DNA from: Sulfurospirillum sp001602955
Lineage (GTDB): Bacteria; Campylobacterota; Campylobacteria; Campylobacterales; Sulfurospirillaceae
Assembly (NCBI GenBank): GCA_001602955.1
Contig: LVAC01000022.1
Coordinates: 62,001 to 126,000, forward strand
DNA: 64,000 bases
Direction: 5' to 3'
Below, piece by piece: positions 51,203-59,916 of this stretch (positions within the stretch are counted from its first letter, which is position 1; each line of letters opens with the position of its first letter). A model generated the notes under the pieces. It made no database searches. It was not told the DNA's origin and worked only from the letters and a program-made list of their open reading frames with translations. Position numbers and translations under genes: made by a program.

Positions 51203-52039
51203 TCACTTCACTATTTTTGTTACATGGTAAGGATAAGCGTTGTTCGCTTTGACTAAAGGCAATAAAGCGATGACGCCTTTTAGACGCTCGTCGCGTACGA
51301 AAACGCGAGGATACGTTTCGCGCTCGAAAACGACGTGAATCGCATCGTCGTGTTGAACCTTAGCGGCCGCTTGAAATTGAGAAGAGCCGATTAAAAAACG
51401 CTCTTCTTCCGTATCGAGGCACGGACATTCATACACGACGACGCCGTCAAAGCTGGCAATATCTTCCACCTCTTCGACCATCGTCTCTTCCGCAGCGATC
51501 CAATCGTGTTGCGTTGTACCCGAAATTTGAAGCTTTATCGGCGTATGGCGAGCGATTAATCCCGCAAAACGTGCGATCTGCTCGGCTCTTGGATGGTAAA
51601 AAAGGTCTTCTCCCAAAATCAAAACGCCCTTTGTGACACCGGCGCATAACGTTTCGATCTCTTCGATCTCCTCTTCTCCGATATTGCTCTCGGCACTGAC
51701 ATAACCGTCGTCCAAGGTTGAAAAGTAGGTTCGATAGGCTTCAGAAAGGCTATTCTCGGCTAAAAAGCTTTTGGCAAGCAAGGCCAAAACACCCTCTTCC
51801 GAACCGACTTCGTAACGGCTAAAAAATGTGCTTTTCGGGCTTAAAATCGGATCTTCCATCGTAAAAAGATAGATCAATTTTGCACCCGAGTCGACGCACG
51901 AAACAATCTCTTGGGCTAAAGCAAGATTATGACGCGAAGGCAAAGAGCCGATCAGTAAAATAACGTCACAATCTTTACATGTCGTTGTAAAACGGGATAA
52001 ATCGCTTTGACCTAAAGCGCTTAAAAATGCTCTATTCAC
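51203..52039 (-). CDS. NuoF-position protein of Campylobacterota complex I, NuoG C-terminal paralogue
   Basis: A 278-residue protein in the slot where nuoF normally lies; I equate it with C. jejuni Cj1574c. It has no FMN or NADH motif and no Cys quartet, so it is not NuoF. It resembles the C-terminal domain of NuoG encoded next to it: ILGEDLFYHPRAEQIARFAG (about 141-160) aligns with IAGADLYTHPRAHNIAALLG there, 18 identities over a 34-residue stretch by eye. The segments around GSLPSRHNLALAQE and GSEEGVLALLA also align. I chose the GTG start at 52039, which overlaps the NuoE-like gene by eight bases and has AAGG upstream. A longer frame to 52087 runs inside the neighbour. Its job is probably docking the electron donor (flavodoxin is known to serve in C. 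jejuni). Confidence 0.8.
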   Translation of the reverse strand: MNRAFLSALGQSDLSRFTTTCKDCDVILLIGSLPSRHNLALAQEIVSCVDSGAKLIYLFTMEDPILSPKSTFFSRYEVGSEEGVLALLAKSFLAENSLSEAYRTYFSTLDDGYVSAESNIGEEEIEEIETLCAGVTKGVLILGEDLFYHPRAEQIARFAGLIARHTPIKLQISGTTQHDWIAAEETMVEEVEDIASFDGVVVYECPCLDTEEERFLIGSSQFQAAAKVQHDDAIHVVFERETYPRVFVRDERLKGVIALLPLVKANNAYPYHVTKIVK

Positions 52040-52274
52040 CGTTTGCGACCTTGACTTTTTTGACCACGATCGTCCAATCGGTCTCATTAAATTTCAACGA
52101 ATTTAAAAGCGTCCAACCCGCTTCCTTAATCACGTCGGCACTCTTTTGTACCGCAGAAAAATCGCCGATTTCAAACATGAAGATAGACACTTCGCCTTCA
52201 CTCGTTTCATCGATAATTTCGAGCATTCGCCCGTAAAAATCATCTCCTAAATGACGTAAATCGTAACGTTGCAT
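52032..52274 (-). CDS. NuoE-position small protein of Campylobacterota complex I
   Basis: An 80-residue protein in the nuoE slot, equivalent to C. jejuni Cj1575c and often labelled NADH-ubiquinone oxidoreductase subunit E family. It has no Cys at all, so it cannot carry the 2Fe-2S cluster of true NuoE. It is a compact alpha/beta chain (MLEIIDETSEGEVSIFMFEI near 17-36; WTLLNSLKFNETDWTIVVKK near 54-73) that looks like a small binding domain. It lies eight bases after nuoD and overlaps the next gene. It is probably needed with that protein for electron entry. Confidence 0.8.
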   Translation of the reverse strand: MQRYDLRHLGDDFYGRMLEIIDETSEGEVSIFMFEIGDFSAVQKSADVIKEAGWTLLNSLKFNETDWTIVVKKVKVANGE

Positions 52275-52282
52275 CCTCTCTC

Positions 52283-53509
52283 CTATCTGTCGATTTCGCC
52301 GAAGACGATATTGGCGTTACCGATAATCGCCACCACGTCTGCTAAATACTCTCCTACAAGCATCTCTTGCAAAAGAGCCGTATGAAAAAAGCTCGGCGCG
52401 CGAAGTTTTAAACGGTACGGATACGGATCGCCTTGTGAATTGATATAAAAACCGAGTTCCCCTTTGGGCGATTCGGTCGGTACGTATACTTCTCCTACCG
52501 GCGGTCTCATACCTTGCGTTACTAAAACGAAATGTTGCATTAGCGAATAATTTTGCGTCATAATCTGCTCTTTGGGAGCCGAAACATACTGCGGTGCATG
52601 CGCGATAATTTCCGGTGCGGTTTCGTCGTACATCGGCATCAATTGTTTTAAGATACGGATACTTTGACGCATCTCTTCCATATGCAGTTTATACCTTCCG
52701 TAGCTATCGCATGTCGTACTGACGGGTACGTCGAACTCCACTTCGTCGTACAACTCGTAAGGCTCTTCTTTTCGAATATCCCACGCAATGCCGCTTCCGC
52801 GAAGCATCGGACCGGAACAACCCCAACTTTGCGCTTGTTCGGGCGTTACGATACCGACACCCTCCAAACGTATTTTCCAAATACGGTTTTGATCCAGCAA
52901 ACCTTCGTAATCTTCGATGTCGTACGGTAAACGGTTAACGTAGGCGTTGAGTTTTTCGAGCCAACCCTTAGGCAAATCAAGCGGTACGCCGCCGATACGA
53001 ACGGAAGAATGCGTTAAACGTGCTCCGCAATAGTCCTCAATCAAATCAAGCGCATACTCTCTTTCTCTAAACGCATACAAGAAAATCGTCATCGCTCCAA
53101 CGTCTAGGGCATGCGTCGCAAGCCAAAATAGATGCGAGGTAATGCGGTTGAGTTCTAACAGCAACATACGAATGACTTTTGCGCGTCTTGGCACTTCCAA
53201 ACCGATCAGCGTTTCGACCGCCAACGCAAAACCGTAGTTATTGGATGTCGCCGCGATGTAATCCATACGGTCCGTCGTCGGCAAAAATTCGTTGTAAATC
53301 ATATTTTCCGCCATCTTTTCCATACCGCGGTGCAAATAGCCGATGTCGGGAGTGGCTTTGGAGACTTTCTCGCCGTCCAATTCTAAAATCAACCGCAACT
53401 GTCCGTGCGCACTTGGATGTTGCGGACCGAAGTTGACGATCATATGATTGTCTTCGCGTTCAAACGCAATGTTTTCGAAAAAGGGCTTTAAGCGATTAAC
53501 TTTTTGCAT
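52283..53509 (-). CDS. nuoD: Complex I subunit NuoD
   Basis: A 408-residue 49-kDa-type subunit that forms the quinone site with NuoB and is related to NiFe-hydrogenase large subunits. Seen are FGPQHPSAHGQLRLILELDG (near 27-46, with the quinone-site His), GYLHRGMEKMAE (near 57-68) and the C-terminal end DVVAIIGNANIVFGEIDR. It starts two bases after the nuoC stop. Confidence 0.97.
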   Translation of the reverse strand: MQKVNRLKPFFENIAFEREDNHMIVNFGPQHPSAHGQLRLILELDGEKVSKATPDIGYLHRGMEKMAENMIYNEFLPTTDRMDYIAATSNNYGFALAVETLIGLEVPRRAKVIRMLLLELNRITSHLFWLATHALDVGAMTIFLYAFREREYALDLIEDYCGARLTHSSVRIGGVPLDLPKGWLEKLNAYVNRLPYDIEDYEGLLDQNRIWKIRLEGVGIVTPEQAQSWGCSGPMLRGSGIAWDIRKEEPYELYDEVEFDVPVSTTCDSYGRYKLHMEEMRQSIRILKQLMPMYDETAPEIIAHAPQYVSAPKEQIMTQNYSLMQHFVLVTQGMRPPVGEVYVPTESPKGELGFYINSQGDPYPYRLKLRAPSFFHTALLQEMLVGEYLADVVAIIGNANIVFGEIDR

Positions 53510-53511
53510 AT

Positions 53512-54309
53512 TTAGGGCCTCTCTTTCACAATTTTGCTCTCGCTTTTCTTGAGCGACTTCACGATCGTTACACCGCCTTCTTCTTGGTAATCATGGAAGG
53601 TTTTTTCACGGCTCGGTTCGGCACCGAAAGGCACTTCATGTCCCAAACGCGCAAAGCGATACGTATCGTTTTCGTCCACACGGGCACTATCGCGCTCTTC
53701 AGGACCGATAATATCGCGATACTCTTTACCGAAAATCTTATCGATTTCATACCAGCGCGCCGCTTCGTCGCCGTGTAAAGGATAGGTTTTTAAGAGCGGA
53801 TACCCGAACCAATCGTCCGGCATTAAAAGACGTTTCATGTACGGGTGGCCGCTGATGACGATACCGAACATATCGTACATCTCGCGTTCCGCCCAATCGG
53901 CACTTTTATACACGCCGTAAACACTTTGAAGCACCTCTTTTTCGTGAATGAAACATTTGACGCGAAGGCGTTTACGTTTGGAGGTTGAAAGCAGTTGATA
54001 AAAAAGTTCGAATTCGTTACTTTTTGCCAACCAATCAATCGCACTGTGTTCGCTCAGAATATTGTAGGCACACTCGTCTTTCAACGTCTGCAAGAGCGCG
54101 ACATTGTCTCTCGCATCGATATAAACGACCAATTGACCGCGTTGAATATACGCCTCTTTAATTTCGAATTTCGATTGGAGCACTGCAAGGTCTTGTGCAA
54201 AAACTGCGTCGCCCTCTACCGCTTCTTTGGGTATTTGCGGTGCTACAAAATAGCGATCCGAATAGTAAGGTTTTTTTTGTACGTTTTGTTTATCGCTGTA
54301 CGGTCTCAT
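53512..54309 (-). CDS. nuoC: Complex I subunit NuoC
   Basis: A 265-residue 30-kDa-type subunit of the peripheral arm. The C-terminal half has the typical SVYGVYKSADWAEREMYDMF (near 141-160), GHPYMKRLLMPDDWFGYPL and KTYPLHGDE. The N-terminal ~85 residues are divergent. The reading frame is open up to 54522, but the first 71 codons lie inside nuoB and translate to low-complexity Arg/Tyr sequence. The ATG at 54309, overlapping the nuoB stop by one base (TAATG), is the real start. Confidence 0.95.
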   Translation of the reverse strand: MRPYSDKQNVQKKPYYSDRYFVAPQIPKEAVEGDAVFAQDLAVLQSKFEIKEAYIQRGQLVVYIDARDNVALLQTLKDECAYNILSEHSAIDWLAKSNEFELFYQLLSTSKRKRLRVKCFIHEKEVLQSVYGVYKSADWAEREMYDMFGIVISGHPYMKRLLMPDDWFGYPLLKTYPLHGDEAARWYEIDKIFGKEYRDIIGPEERDSARVDENDTYRFARLGHEVPFGAEPSREKTFHDYQEEGGVTIVKSLKKSESKIVKERP

Positions 54310-54818
54310 TACACTAACCTTTTGGGAGCTAATTTGCGCGATGCTTTTTCGGAGCGAATTTTCTTTTGCAACAACATCAACGCATATTGAAGGGTTTCGG
54401 GGCGTGGAGCACATCCGGGTAAATAAATATCGACCGGAACGATACGATCGGCACCTTGAACGGTAGCGTACGTATTGAACATACCGCCGGTATTGGCGCA
54501 ACTGCCCATACTGATAACCCATTTTGGATCGGGCATTTGATCGTACAAACGGCGCATAAACGGCGCGTGTTTTTTGGTCAGTGTTCCGGCAATAATCAAA
54601 ACGTCCGACTGTCTCGGACTCGCTCTAAAAATCGTTCCGAAACGATCGAAGTCGTAACGGCTTGCACCCGTCGCCATCATTTCGATCGCACAACAGGCAA
54701 GTCCGTACGTAAGCGGCCAAAGCGAGTTACTACGACCCCATTGCACCAGTTTGTCAACCGTCGTTAAGGCAACGGGAAGACCTGCTTCTTGAAGGTAATT
54801 TATTTTATGCTGTGCCAT
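54309..54818 (-). CDS. nuoB: Complex I subunit NuoB (cluster N2)
   Basis: A 169-residue subunit holding 4Fe-4S cluster N2, the last electron carrier before quinone. Ligands are visible as the tandem Cys in GLACCAIEMM (near 39-48), GSCANTGGMF (near 106-115) and PGCAPRPETL (near 134-143). It overlaps nuoA by 19 bases and nuoC by one. Confidence 0.97.
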   Translation of the reverse strand: MAQHKINYLQEAGLPVALTTVDKLVQWGRSNSLWPLTYGLACCAIEMMATGASRYDFDRFGTIFRASPRQSDVLIIAGTLTKKHAPFMRRLYDQMPDPKWVISMGSCANTGGMFNTYATVQGADRIVPVDIYLPGCAPRPETLQYALMLLQKKIRSEKASRKLAPKRLV

Positions 54819-55189
54819 TCAAGCGCTCCTTTTTTCCATGCATAGACAAATCCGATCGTTAAAATAACGACGAAAAGAATCATTTCGATAAATCCGAACA
54901 TTCCTAAAACCTTAAAGTCGACCGCCCACGGAAACATAAAAATAATTTCCACGTCAAACAAAATAAAAAGCACGGCAAAAAGGTAAAAATGCGCCGAGAT
55001 TTTATTGGGTTGTTTGGTGACCTCAGGGCCGCATTCGTAAATCGTCAGTTTCAATTTTTCCGTATCGAGACGTGCCATATTGCGACTGACGCGACGCGCT
55101 AAAACCGTAATGCCGTAAAAGACGACCGCACCGAAAACAAAGAGGAAAAACGCTCCGAAATAGGGATGCGCAAAATCCATATGGGTCAT
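54800..55189 (-). CDS. nuoA: Complex I subunit NuoA
   Basis: A 129-residue subunit with three membrane helices (about 11-31, 65-85, 92-116) and the conserved loop YECGPEVTKQPNKISAHFYL (near 51-70) at the quinone cavity. It is the first nuo gene. AAGGA stands six bases before the first ATG. The 81-base gap to the upstream ATPase gene holds two hairpins and no clear promoter, so co-transcription from the ATPase gene is possible. Confidence 0.95.
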   Translation of the reverse strand: MTHMDFAHPYFGAFFLFVFGAVVFYGITVLARRVSRNMARLDTEKLKLTIYECGPEVTKQPNKISAHFYLFAVLFILFDVEIIFMFPWAVDFKVLGMFGFIEMILFVVILTIGFVYAWKKGALEWHSIK

Positions 55190-55220
55190 ACCAAATCCTT
55201 CGATAATTTTTCAAAACAAC

Positions 55221-55256
55221 GCTGTTGCCAAACTTACATGTAAGCTTCGCAATAGC
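55221..55256. repeat. 36-bp palindrome centred on ACATGT upstream of nuoA
   Basis: The core CTTACATGTAAG (55233-55244) is flanked by exactly four bases on each side and then by GCTGTTGC / GCAATAGC arms that pair with one G:T. The symmetry is exact about the ACATGT centre. It lies 32 bases before the nuoA start and could be an operator, a processing hairpin or a protein-binding site. Confidence 0.55.
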
Positions 55257-55269
55257 ACGTTTGACGTGC
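55255..55269 (-). terminator. Hairpin behind the AAA ATPase gene
   Basis: GCACGT-TTG-ACGTGC, a perfect 6-bp stem with a 3-base loop, lies one base after the ATPase stop codon (55271-55273 on the plus strand). No T-run follows on the minus strand; the next element is the ACATGT-centred palindrome. Termination or attenuation before nuo is possible. Confidence 0.4.
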
Positions 55270-55270
55270 C

Positions 55271-57004
55271 TTAACTCATAAAACCGACCGACTTCGTGTC
55301 TCCAAAAGCTCCTTTGGTTTCACGATCGATCGAGAGTTTAAAATCTTCATAGGTAAAAAGCGGCTCTTTTTTGATCGCAACGCGCAAAGCCGTATTTTTG
55401 AGCACTACGCGAATTTGTCCGCCCGTCAGTGAAAAAGTCGCCAATTTCTCGACATCAAAGCCCTCTTCGTAAGGGGCATTGTCCGGCAAAAGTTTTTTCC
55501 ATAACAAAACGCGTTGAGCAAAATCGGGTTTTTCAAACGCAATCTTGTAATCAAAACGCCTTGAAAACGCGGGGTCGATCGTTTCCAAAAGATTGGTCGT
55601 TGCAATAAGTAGTCCGTCGAAACGCTCAATCTGCTCTAGAAAAATATTTTGCATTTGATTGTGCATTTTATCGGCACTCGCTCCGCTATCGGTAGAACGC
55701 GCGCTTAAAAACTGATCGGCTTCGTTGAGAAGCAACAAAGGTTCACTTTTCGTTTTTTTACACAACTCTTTATAGGTGTCAAAAATATTGCGTACGTTTT
55801 TTTCACTTTCTCCGACGTATTTGGAAAGAATTTTTGAACAATCAAAACTCAAAACTCTCTTTTTCATCGATTTTGCCAAAGAAAGTGCCGTCATGGTTTT
55901 ACCCGTACCCGGCGGGCCGTATAAAATGACTTTGGCATCGATACCGCTACGTCGCTCTTTGATGCCCCACTCTCGTAAGAGTTTTACGACGCTTTTATCG
56001 ATTTGCTTGAGTAAATTATCGAGCACTTCCTTGGTTTTAGGGTGCAAAATCACGTCGTCTAAATTGGTTTTAGGATCGATCAATTCAAAAAGCTCTTGCT
56101 CGCCGATAAGCATATCTAATTTAATTTTTTTACTTTTCTTCTCTTTATTAGGGTGCATAATTTTTTGCAAAATTTCTTCGGAAATGAAAAAACTTCGCGT
56201 TACACCGCCGAAAGTACTCAGCATCTCGTCGTAATCGATGATCATATTTTCGATAAGTTTGGAACCTTCTTCCAGCAACGAGCGATTTTTGATCTTTTCG
56301 TAATCGTCCATACTAATCAAGCTAATCAGCGTATTCATATCGCGCAAACTCTCAAATTCGCCCGCATACTCCTCTTTTAAAAGTGCTAAAAAAATTAACT
56401 GTTCTTTGGGGTTTAACTCGTTCTCTTTGAAAATCGACTCGACGATAATGTCGTTTTGCGTTACTTTTAAGCGCTCGCTGATACGGCTTTCCAAAAGTTC
56501 CAATTTATTTTTGAGTCGCCCGAGACTCGGAGAACTCTCCGTCGCACCGTGTTTGGTTTGCGTAAACTTTTGATACAGTTCGATTCGGTAAAATTGATCT
56601 TTCAAATATTCAAGATGATCGGCATAAGGCGTAACGTCAGGTAACACTACCTCGAGCGTTCCCTCTTCCAACAACTTTAAAAAAGCGGAACTTAACGTAA
56701 CGCTACTGTTTAGAAGCTCTAAATTCGAAACGTCGACGATCTTTGAGTTTAAAAAACTATTTTGAACGATCCATCCTTGTTCGATTAATTCCTTGACCAC
56801 GGAAAGATGGTGTAAATGTGCATAGTTTTTATCGCCGAACAGTTTAATCAAAATATCCGAAACAACGATGTCTACGTTACCTATAACGTACTCTTTCGTC
56901 ATCATTTTTAAGAAATTTAATTCGTCGGGAGAACATTTTAAATGTTCATAAATCTGACACGCTTGTACCTCTTTGTTTTCAAGAAAATCAACCAAATACT
57001 GCAA
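55271..57004 (-). CDS. AAA+ ATPase of the CDC48/FtsH-like class with long N-terminal domain
   Basis: A 577-residue protein. Residues 1-340 form a helical region I do not recognise. From about 341 there is one AAA+ domain: Walker A GPPGTGKT (363-370), pore-type loop KYVGESEKN (395-403), Walker B as LLLLNEAD (423-430, with Asn in place of the usual Asp), sensor 1 ATTN (468-471) and arginine fingers FSRRFD (480-485). No protease motif is present. The start is TTG, supported by AAAAGGG six bases upstream. It is directly upstream of nuoA and may serve in quality control or assembly of a complex, but no substrate can be named. Confidence 0.8.
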   Translation of the reverse strand: MQYLVDFLENKEVQACQIYEHLKCSPDELNFLKMMTKEYVIGNVDIVVSDILIKLFGDKNYAHLHHLSVVKELIEQGWIVQNSFLNSKIVDVSNLELLNSSVTLSSAFLKLLEEGTLEVVLPDVTPYADHLEYLKDQFYRIELYQKFTQTKHGATESSPSLGRLKNKLELLESRISERLKVTQNDIIVESIFKENELNPKEQLIFLALLKEEYAGEFESLRDMNTLISLISMDDYEKIKNRSLLEEGSKLIENMIIDYDEMLSTFGGVTRSFFISEEILQKIMHPNKEKKSKKIKLDMLIGEQELFELIDPKTNLDDVILHPKTKEVLDNLLKQIDKSVVKLLREWGIKERRSGIDAKVILYGPPGTGKTMTALSLAKSMKKRVLSFDCSKILSKYVGESEKNVRNIFDTYKELCKKTKSEPLLLLNEADQFLSARSTDSGASADKMHNQMQNIFLEQIERFDGLLIATTNLLETIDPAFSRRFDYKIAFEKPDFAQRVLLWKKLLPDNAPYEEGFDVEKLATFSLTGGQIRVVLKNTALRVAIKKEPLFTYEDFKLSIDRETKGAFGDTKSVGFMS

Positions 57005-57100
57005 TGAATACCCTTTTGAGCCTATGGAAAAAGTGTCGTACTTTTATATAAGGTTTATATAATGACAAGATGATAATAAAATAACCCTTTGACGAGAAAG

Positions 57101-58672
57101 TTAATTTGGGTGTTTACGTATGAATCCGCCGGCTTCGATTTTCTCTTTTAACACACGTTTTAGGACTTTTCCCGTCGCATTTTTAGGAAGCTCTTCTACG
57201 AAATAGATCTGTTTTGGGAGTTTAAAATTTGCCAAATGCGTTTTCAAATAAGCACGTAATTCATTCTCTTTTAAGCTTATACCGTCTTTAGGCTGAATAA
57301 AAGCAATGACCTCTTCGTCTTTGGTTTCATCTTTCAGTCCGATAACCGCGACGGCATCCACGCCTTCAAATTTGTAAATTAATTCTTCGATTTCTCTTGG
57401 ATAAATATTGATTCCTTTGGAGATAATCAAATCTTTTTTACGATCGACGATGTAAATAAATCCGTCATCGTCCTTTTTACCCAAATCACCCGTTAAAAGC
57501 CATCCGTTCATAATCGTTTCGTCGGTGGCGTCGGGATGATTCAAGTAGCCTTGCATAACGCAATCGCCTTTGACCATAATCTCGCCGACCGTGCCGTTTT
57601 TCACTTCTAAACGCTCTTCGTTGACGATTTTTACATCATAACTCGGAAGCGGCAAACCGACCGAAAGCGGCTTTTGACGATCCAAACGATTGACACACAC
57701 CGCAGGCGAGCACTCGCTAAGTCCGTAACCCTCCAAAAGTTTTGCTTTTTTAAATTTGGCGTTAAACTCGTTGAGCGACTGTTCGCTTAACGGGGCACTT
57801 CCCGAGATAAAAATACGTACTTTATTAAACCACATAAAATACCACGGAATTTTTGCCTTTAAAAGCGCGTTGTAAAGGGTAGGTACGCCTAAGAAAATGG
57901 TCACTTGTTTGAGCAAGGTTTGTTTTAAAACTTTAGCAAACGGAAAAACGGAGCGGACGATCACGATCGAAGAACATGTATACATCGGCAAAAGAACCAT
58001 GATGGAAAGCGTAAATGAGTGAAACATCGGTAAAAAGACGATAAAACGATCTTTATCGGTAATCTGAAACGACTCCGCTCCGCCGATCGCGTTGGAGAAA
58101 ATATTGCGGTACGAGAGTTGTGCACCTTTGGGTTTTCCCGTTGTGCCCGAAGTATAGACGATACACGCGATATTGTCCAAAACGGGTCGCTTGGAAAAAC
58201 GCTCCAATGCTTCCAAAGAGCTATCGATTTCCGCAAAGCTGTAATTACGCTCGTCCAAACCGTCGTTTTTATCGGTCCAAACGATTTTCTGGATCTTCGT
58301 CGTATCCAAAAGGGTTTGCGTCTCTTTGGCATACGCCGAAGAACACACCAGCATTTTCGCACCGCAATCGTTTAAGATGTACTCGAACTCTTCTTTTTTC
58401 AAAAATGTGTTGAGCGGAACGGCGATCGCACCGATTTTGGTAATCGCAAAGAGTGCGATGAGAAAATCCTCAGAGTTGCCGACGATCATGGCAACTCTGT
58501 CTTGGTGCTGAATACCGCTAAATTCTAAAAAGCGCGAAAACGTATCGATGCTTTGTTTGAGCTTCAGGTACGAAATTTTGTGATCTTCGATAAAAATAGC
58601 CGTTTTTTTAGGCGCATTTTTTGCATTCGCTTCGATAATCTCGTAAAAATTTTGATACGTATACTGTAACAT
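57101..58672 (-). CDS. Fatty acyl-CoA ligase (AMP-binding enzyme)
   Basis: A 523-residue ANL-superfamily ligase. Motifs are the P-loop-like IVYTSGTTGKPKGAQLSYRN (near 171-190), YGLSECSPAVCVNR (near 314-327), GWLLTGDLGKKDDDGFIYIV (near 393-412) and the C-terminal lysine region PKNATGKVLKRVLK (near 499-512). It activates a carboxylic acid, probably long-chain, with ATP and CoA. The FadL-type channel gene is two bases upstream, which supports uptake and activation of an external fatty acid or hydrophobic substrate. A fadD label is plausible, but chain length is not shown. Confidence 0.88.
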   Translation of the reverse strand: MLQYTYQNFYEIIEANAKNAPKKTAIFIEDHKISYLKLKQSIDTFSRFLEFSGIQHQDRVAMIVGNSEDFLIALFAITKIGAIAVPLNTFLKKEEFEYILNDCGAKMLVCSSAYAKETQTLLDTTKIQKIVWTDKNDGLDERNYSFAEIDSSLEALERFSKRPVLDNIACIVYTSGTTGKPKGAQLSYRNIFSNAIGGAESFQITDKDRFIVFLPMFHSFTLSIMVLLPMYTCSSIVIVRSVFPFAKVLKQTLLKQVTIFLGVPTLYNALLKAKIPWYFMWFNKVRIFISGSAPLSEQSLNEFNAKFKKAKLLEGYGLSECSPAVCVNRLDRQKPLSVGLPLPSYDVKIVNEERLEVKNGTVGEIMVKGDCVMQGYLNHPDATDETIMNGWLLTGDLGKKDDDGFIYIVDRKKDLIISKGINIYPREIEELIYKFEGVDAVAVIGLKDETKDEEVIAFIQPKDGISLKENELRAYLKTHLANFKLPKQIYFVEELPKNATGKVLKRVLKEKIEAGGFIRKHPN

Positions 58673-58674
58673 CG

Positions 58675-59916
58675 CTAAAACTTATACTTAAACGATGCCG
58701 TTAAAAGATGTGCGGAAGAATCGGTAAACGTTCCGTTGACCGTACCGTTTGAAACCGTTCTTTCTTCTTTATCGTCATACAAATAGGCCAAACCGACACT
58801 TGTTTTTTCATTGACTTTGTATTCAAAACCGATCGAATAGAGCTTGGCATCGGAATCTGGAAGTTCAAATCCTAAAGTCGAATCGGGCGTCGGGCTTTTA
58901 TCGATCGCAAAACCGAGCATCATTTTAAGATTATCGGTGCATTGATGCGTCACACCGATACGATACGCATTGGCGTCTTTCCAATTTTTAGGCTTTGCCG
59001 TACCGAAAACCGCGTTGGTAATACTATCGCCGTAATCAAAATCCAACTCTTTATAGCTTGACCAATACGTTCGCTCAAAGACAAACTCGACCGTCGTTTT
59101 TTCATACGTATACGCCGTTGCCAACGCAAGCGATGCGGGAAGCGGAATTTCGACCGAAGCATTCGTACTAAAAGGAATGCGTGTCGCCATATCCGCAAGG
59201 GAATGCGTTAAAAGGTATCGGCTAATGTAACCGCTTGCATCGCCTTTAACCGTTAAGTCGACTTTAGAGCGATACGTTGCGGCAAAAGTGAGATCTTGAA
59301 TCGGTTTATAACTCAATGCTAAATTGTAACCGAAGTCAATCGAATCTCCCGTTAATTCTTGCGAATATACGGGATTTTGGATTGCTGCAACCTTACCGTC
59401 GGTGTAAACACCCCTTAATCCAAAACCGAGTGCAAACTGATCGTTCACTTTATAGCTTGCCGTCGGATTAATTTCGATGACTTTGAGCGTAAACTCTTCG
59501 GCACTGCGCATCTGGTAAGCTTCATTCCAACGTTTCGACAACCCTGCCGGTGCCGTGATGGAAAGACCGTAACGCCAATTACCGACGCTTGGGGAGACAT
59601 AATGCAAGTTAGGCATTAAAAAATTTTCTTCTTTCGAATCGCCGTCCGCATTGCCGCTTGGCGTCGTTGATGCGGCATCATAGTTGACTTGCGGCAAATT
59701 AATATAGGTTAATGCAACTTCGCTGTAAGCACCTTGTGCCATAAACGCCATATTAGCGGGGTTATAATAACTCGCATCCGCACCGTTTGCGCTAGCGACG
59801 TATGCCGCGCTCAAAGAGACGGAATTGAGTGATTGCTCGGGAATGCGGTATCCGGAAGCAAGAAGGCTCGCCGCACAAAGGCTTAGAGTCGTAGCGATTC
59901 GTAAAGAGTGTATCAT
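58675..59916 (-). CDS. FadL/OmpP1/TodX-family outer-membrane channel
   Basis: A 413-residue outer-membrane beta-barrel with signal peptide IATTLSLCAASLLASG (cut near 22). The family's N-terminal plug YRIPEQSLNSVSLSAAYVAS (about 23-42) follows, then DASYYNPANMAFM (about 48-60), many alternating barrel strands and a terminal aromatic, KYKF. Such proteins take up long-chain fatty acids or aromatic hydrocarbons. The adjacent ligase favours fatty acids. The start overlaps the nfo stop by four bases. Confidence 0.9.
   Translation of the reverse strand: MIHSLRIATTLSLCAASLLASGYRIPEQSLNSVSLSAAYVASANGADASYYNPANMAFMAQGAYSEVALTYINLPQVNYDAASTTPSGNADGDSKEENFLMPNLHYVSPSVGNWRYGLSITAPAGLSKRWNEAYQMRSAEEFTLKVIEINPTASYKVNDQFALGFGLRGVYTDGKVAAIQNPVYSQELTGDSIDFGYNLALSYKPIQDLTFAATYRSKVDLTVKGDASGYISRYLLTHSLADMATRIPFSTNASVEIPLPASLALATAYTYEKTTVEFVFERTYWSSYKELDFDYGDSITNAVFGTAKPKNWKDANAYRIGVTHQCTDNLKMMLGFAIDKSPTPDSTLGFELPDSDAKLYSIGFEYKVNEKTSVGLAYLYDDKEERTVSNGTVNGTFTDSSAHLLTASFKYKF

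Noticed and set aside
54310..54522. Longer nuoC start adding 71 residues.
   Set aside because: The extension lies within nuoB and is Arg/Tyr-rich; the TAATG overlap start at 54309 fits the family.
55271..57004. Calling the AAA+ protein FtsH or a dead ATPase.
   Set aside because: No HExxH protease motif and only one short membrane-like region, so not FtsH. Asn in Walker B occurs in active relatives, so inactivity cannot be claimed.
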